From assembly GCA_964416665.1 (NCBI GenBank), contig CAYQFA010000038.1:1-5386 (forward strand): a stretch of 5,386 nt of DNA. Direction: 5' to 3'. Of the stretch, positions 5,167 to 5,386 are shown piece by piece (the first letter of the stretch is position 1; every line of letters begins with the position of its first letter). The position numbers and the translations under genes were made by a program. Origin of the DNA: JAKAGE01 sp964416665 (lineage in GTDB: Bacteria; Patescibacteriota; Minisyncoccia; UBA6257; 2-01-FULL-56-20). Under the pieces are notes generated by a model, which made no database searches, was not told the origin of the DNA, and saw only the letters and a program-made list of their open reading frames with translations.

Positions 5167-5335
5167 TTGGCGCGTCTATTACCGCCACAGTTTCACATAT
5201 CTGCAAAATGGGCAGTTACCTAATTTATTTATACAGGAGCTGTCCTTTTTGTTTTTCACACAATGGCGACATTGGAACCTTTTAAATTGCCCCGCTTTCC
5301 CAGGACGAGCTTTTCTTTTTTCTCTATTCAATCTG

Positions 5336-5386
5336 AGCGGGTAACGGGAGTCGAACCCGTGACTTCACCTTGGAAGGGTGATGTAA
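5336..5386 (-). tRNA. tRNA-Gly(TCC), 5' end outside the window
   Basis: Read on the minus strand, the sequence gives the D-arm 3' strand TTAC plus A26 (5386-5382), the anticodon stem TCACC/GGTGA (5381-5377 and 5369-5365) and the loop CTTCCAA with anticodon TCC (5374-5372). A 4-base variable loop AGTC follows, then the T arm ACGGG-TTCGACT-CCCGT (5360-5344), the acceptor 3' strand TACCCGC (5343-5337) and discriminator T (5336). It reads GGA and probably GGG glycine codons. The layout matches E. coli tRNA-Gly(TCC) element by element. The genome continues CAG, not CCA, so the CCA end must be added by the nucleotidyltransferase. The 5' acceptor strand and most of the D arm lie beyond 5386. Confidence 0.93.

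Larger units (their letters stand above)
5000..5335. other. Noncoding region between clpP and the convergent tRNA gene
   Basis: This 336-bp stretch holds a DnaA-box-like pair (5039-5060), an extended -10 promoter (5088-5096) and two adjacent hairpins (5128-5166). It also has a weak hairpin, AGGA/TCCT (5235-5246), leading into T5 and GTTTTT. No strong terminator for clpP or for the tRNA is visible. The only sizeable reading frame on the plus strand starts at a TTG at 5114, resembles nothing and runs into the tRNA, so it is not called. Confidence 0.65.

Noticed and set aside
5114..5344. 76-codon plus-strand reading frame from a TTG
   Set aside because: It crosses two perfect hairpins, ends inside the tRNA gene on the opposite strand, and has no family resemblance.
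1..5386. Window length equals that of phage phiX174
   Set aside because: The content is bacterial housekeeping genes with none of the phage genes, so the match in length is a coincidence.

Overview
The window looks like a piece of a Patescibacteria (Candidate Phyla Radiation) chromosome, possibly from the Parcubacteria/Microgenomates side. The best support is NusA: it carries an acidic insert followed by an RFNPERHI stretch that I associate with this group, and it stands without rimP or infB. Ribosome binding sites are weak or absent before nusA, hppA and clpP. The standard genetic code fits, since TGA ends the yraN gene. Placement below phylum level is not supported by anything visible here. 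The assignment is from memory of family sequences, not from a search.

Layout, left to right. (1) Positions 1-196, minus strand: the first 65 codons of a TraR/DksA-type protein, cut by the window edge. (2) Positions 197-588: a very AT-rich divergent intergenic region with three copies of a TGTTTTMCGTAAAACA palindrome (M = A or C), a 34-bp perfect palindrome, an 18-bp-arm inverted repeat, and what looks like a duplicated copy of the leader and start region of the next gene. (3) Positions 589-963: a YraN/UPF0102 endonuclease-fold protein, AT-rich compared with everything to its right. (4) Positions 995-1068: a promoter followed by an intrinsic-terminator-like hairpin placed directly in front of nusA. 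(5) nusA (1069-2304), hppA (2350-4314) and clpP (4367-4999), all on the plus strand with 45- and 52-bp gaps. (6) Positions 5000-5335: a noncoding stretch with a perfect DnaA-box sequence, an extended -10 promoter and two back-to-back hairpins. (7) Positions 5336-5386, minus strand: the 3' two thirds of a tRNA-Gly(TCC).

The plus-strand genes are housekeeping: transcription elongation/termination (NusA), a membrane-bound, K+-independent type proton-pumping pyrophosphatase (HppA), and the ClpP protease core. They may share one transcript, but they do not form a pathway. No mobile element, phage gene, CRISPR array or defence cassette is visible. The most unexplained DNA is the palindrome-rich region in front of yraN. 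The next most interesting items are the hairpin with T-run in the nusA leader and the possible small RNA near the right end.
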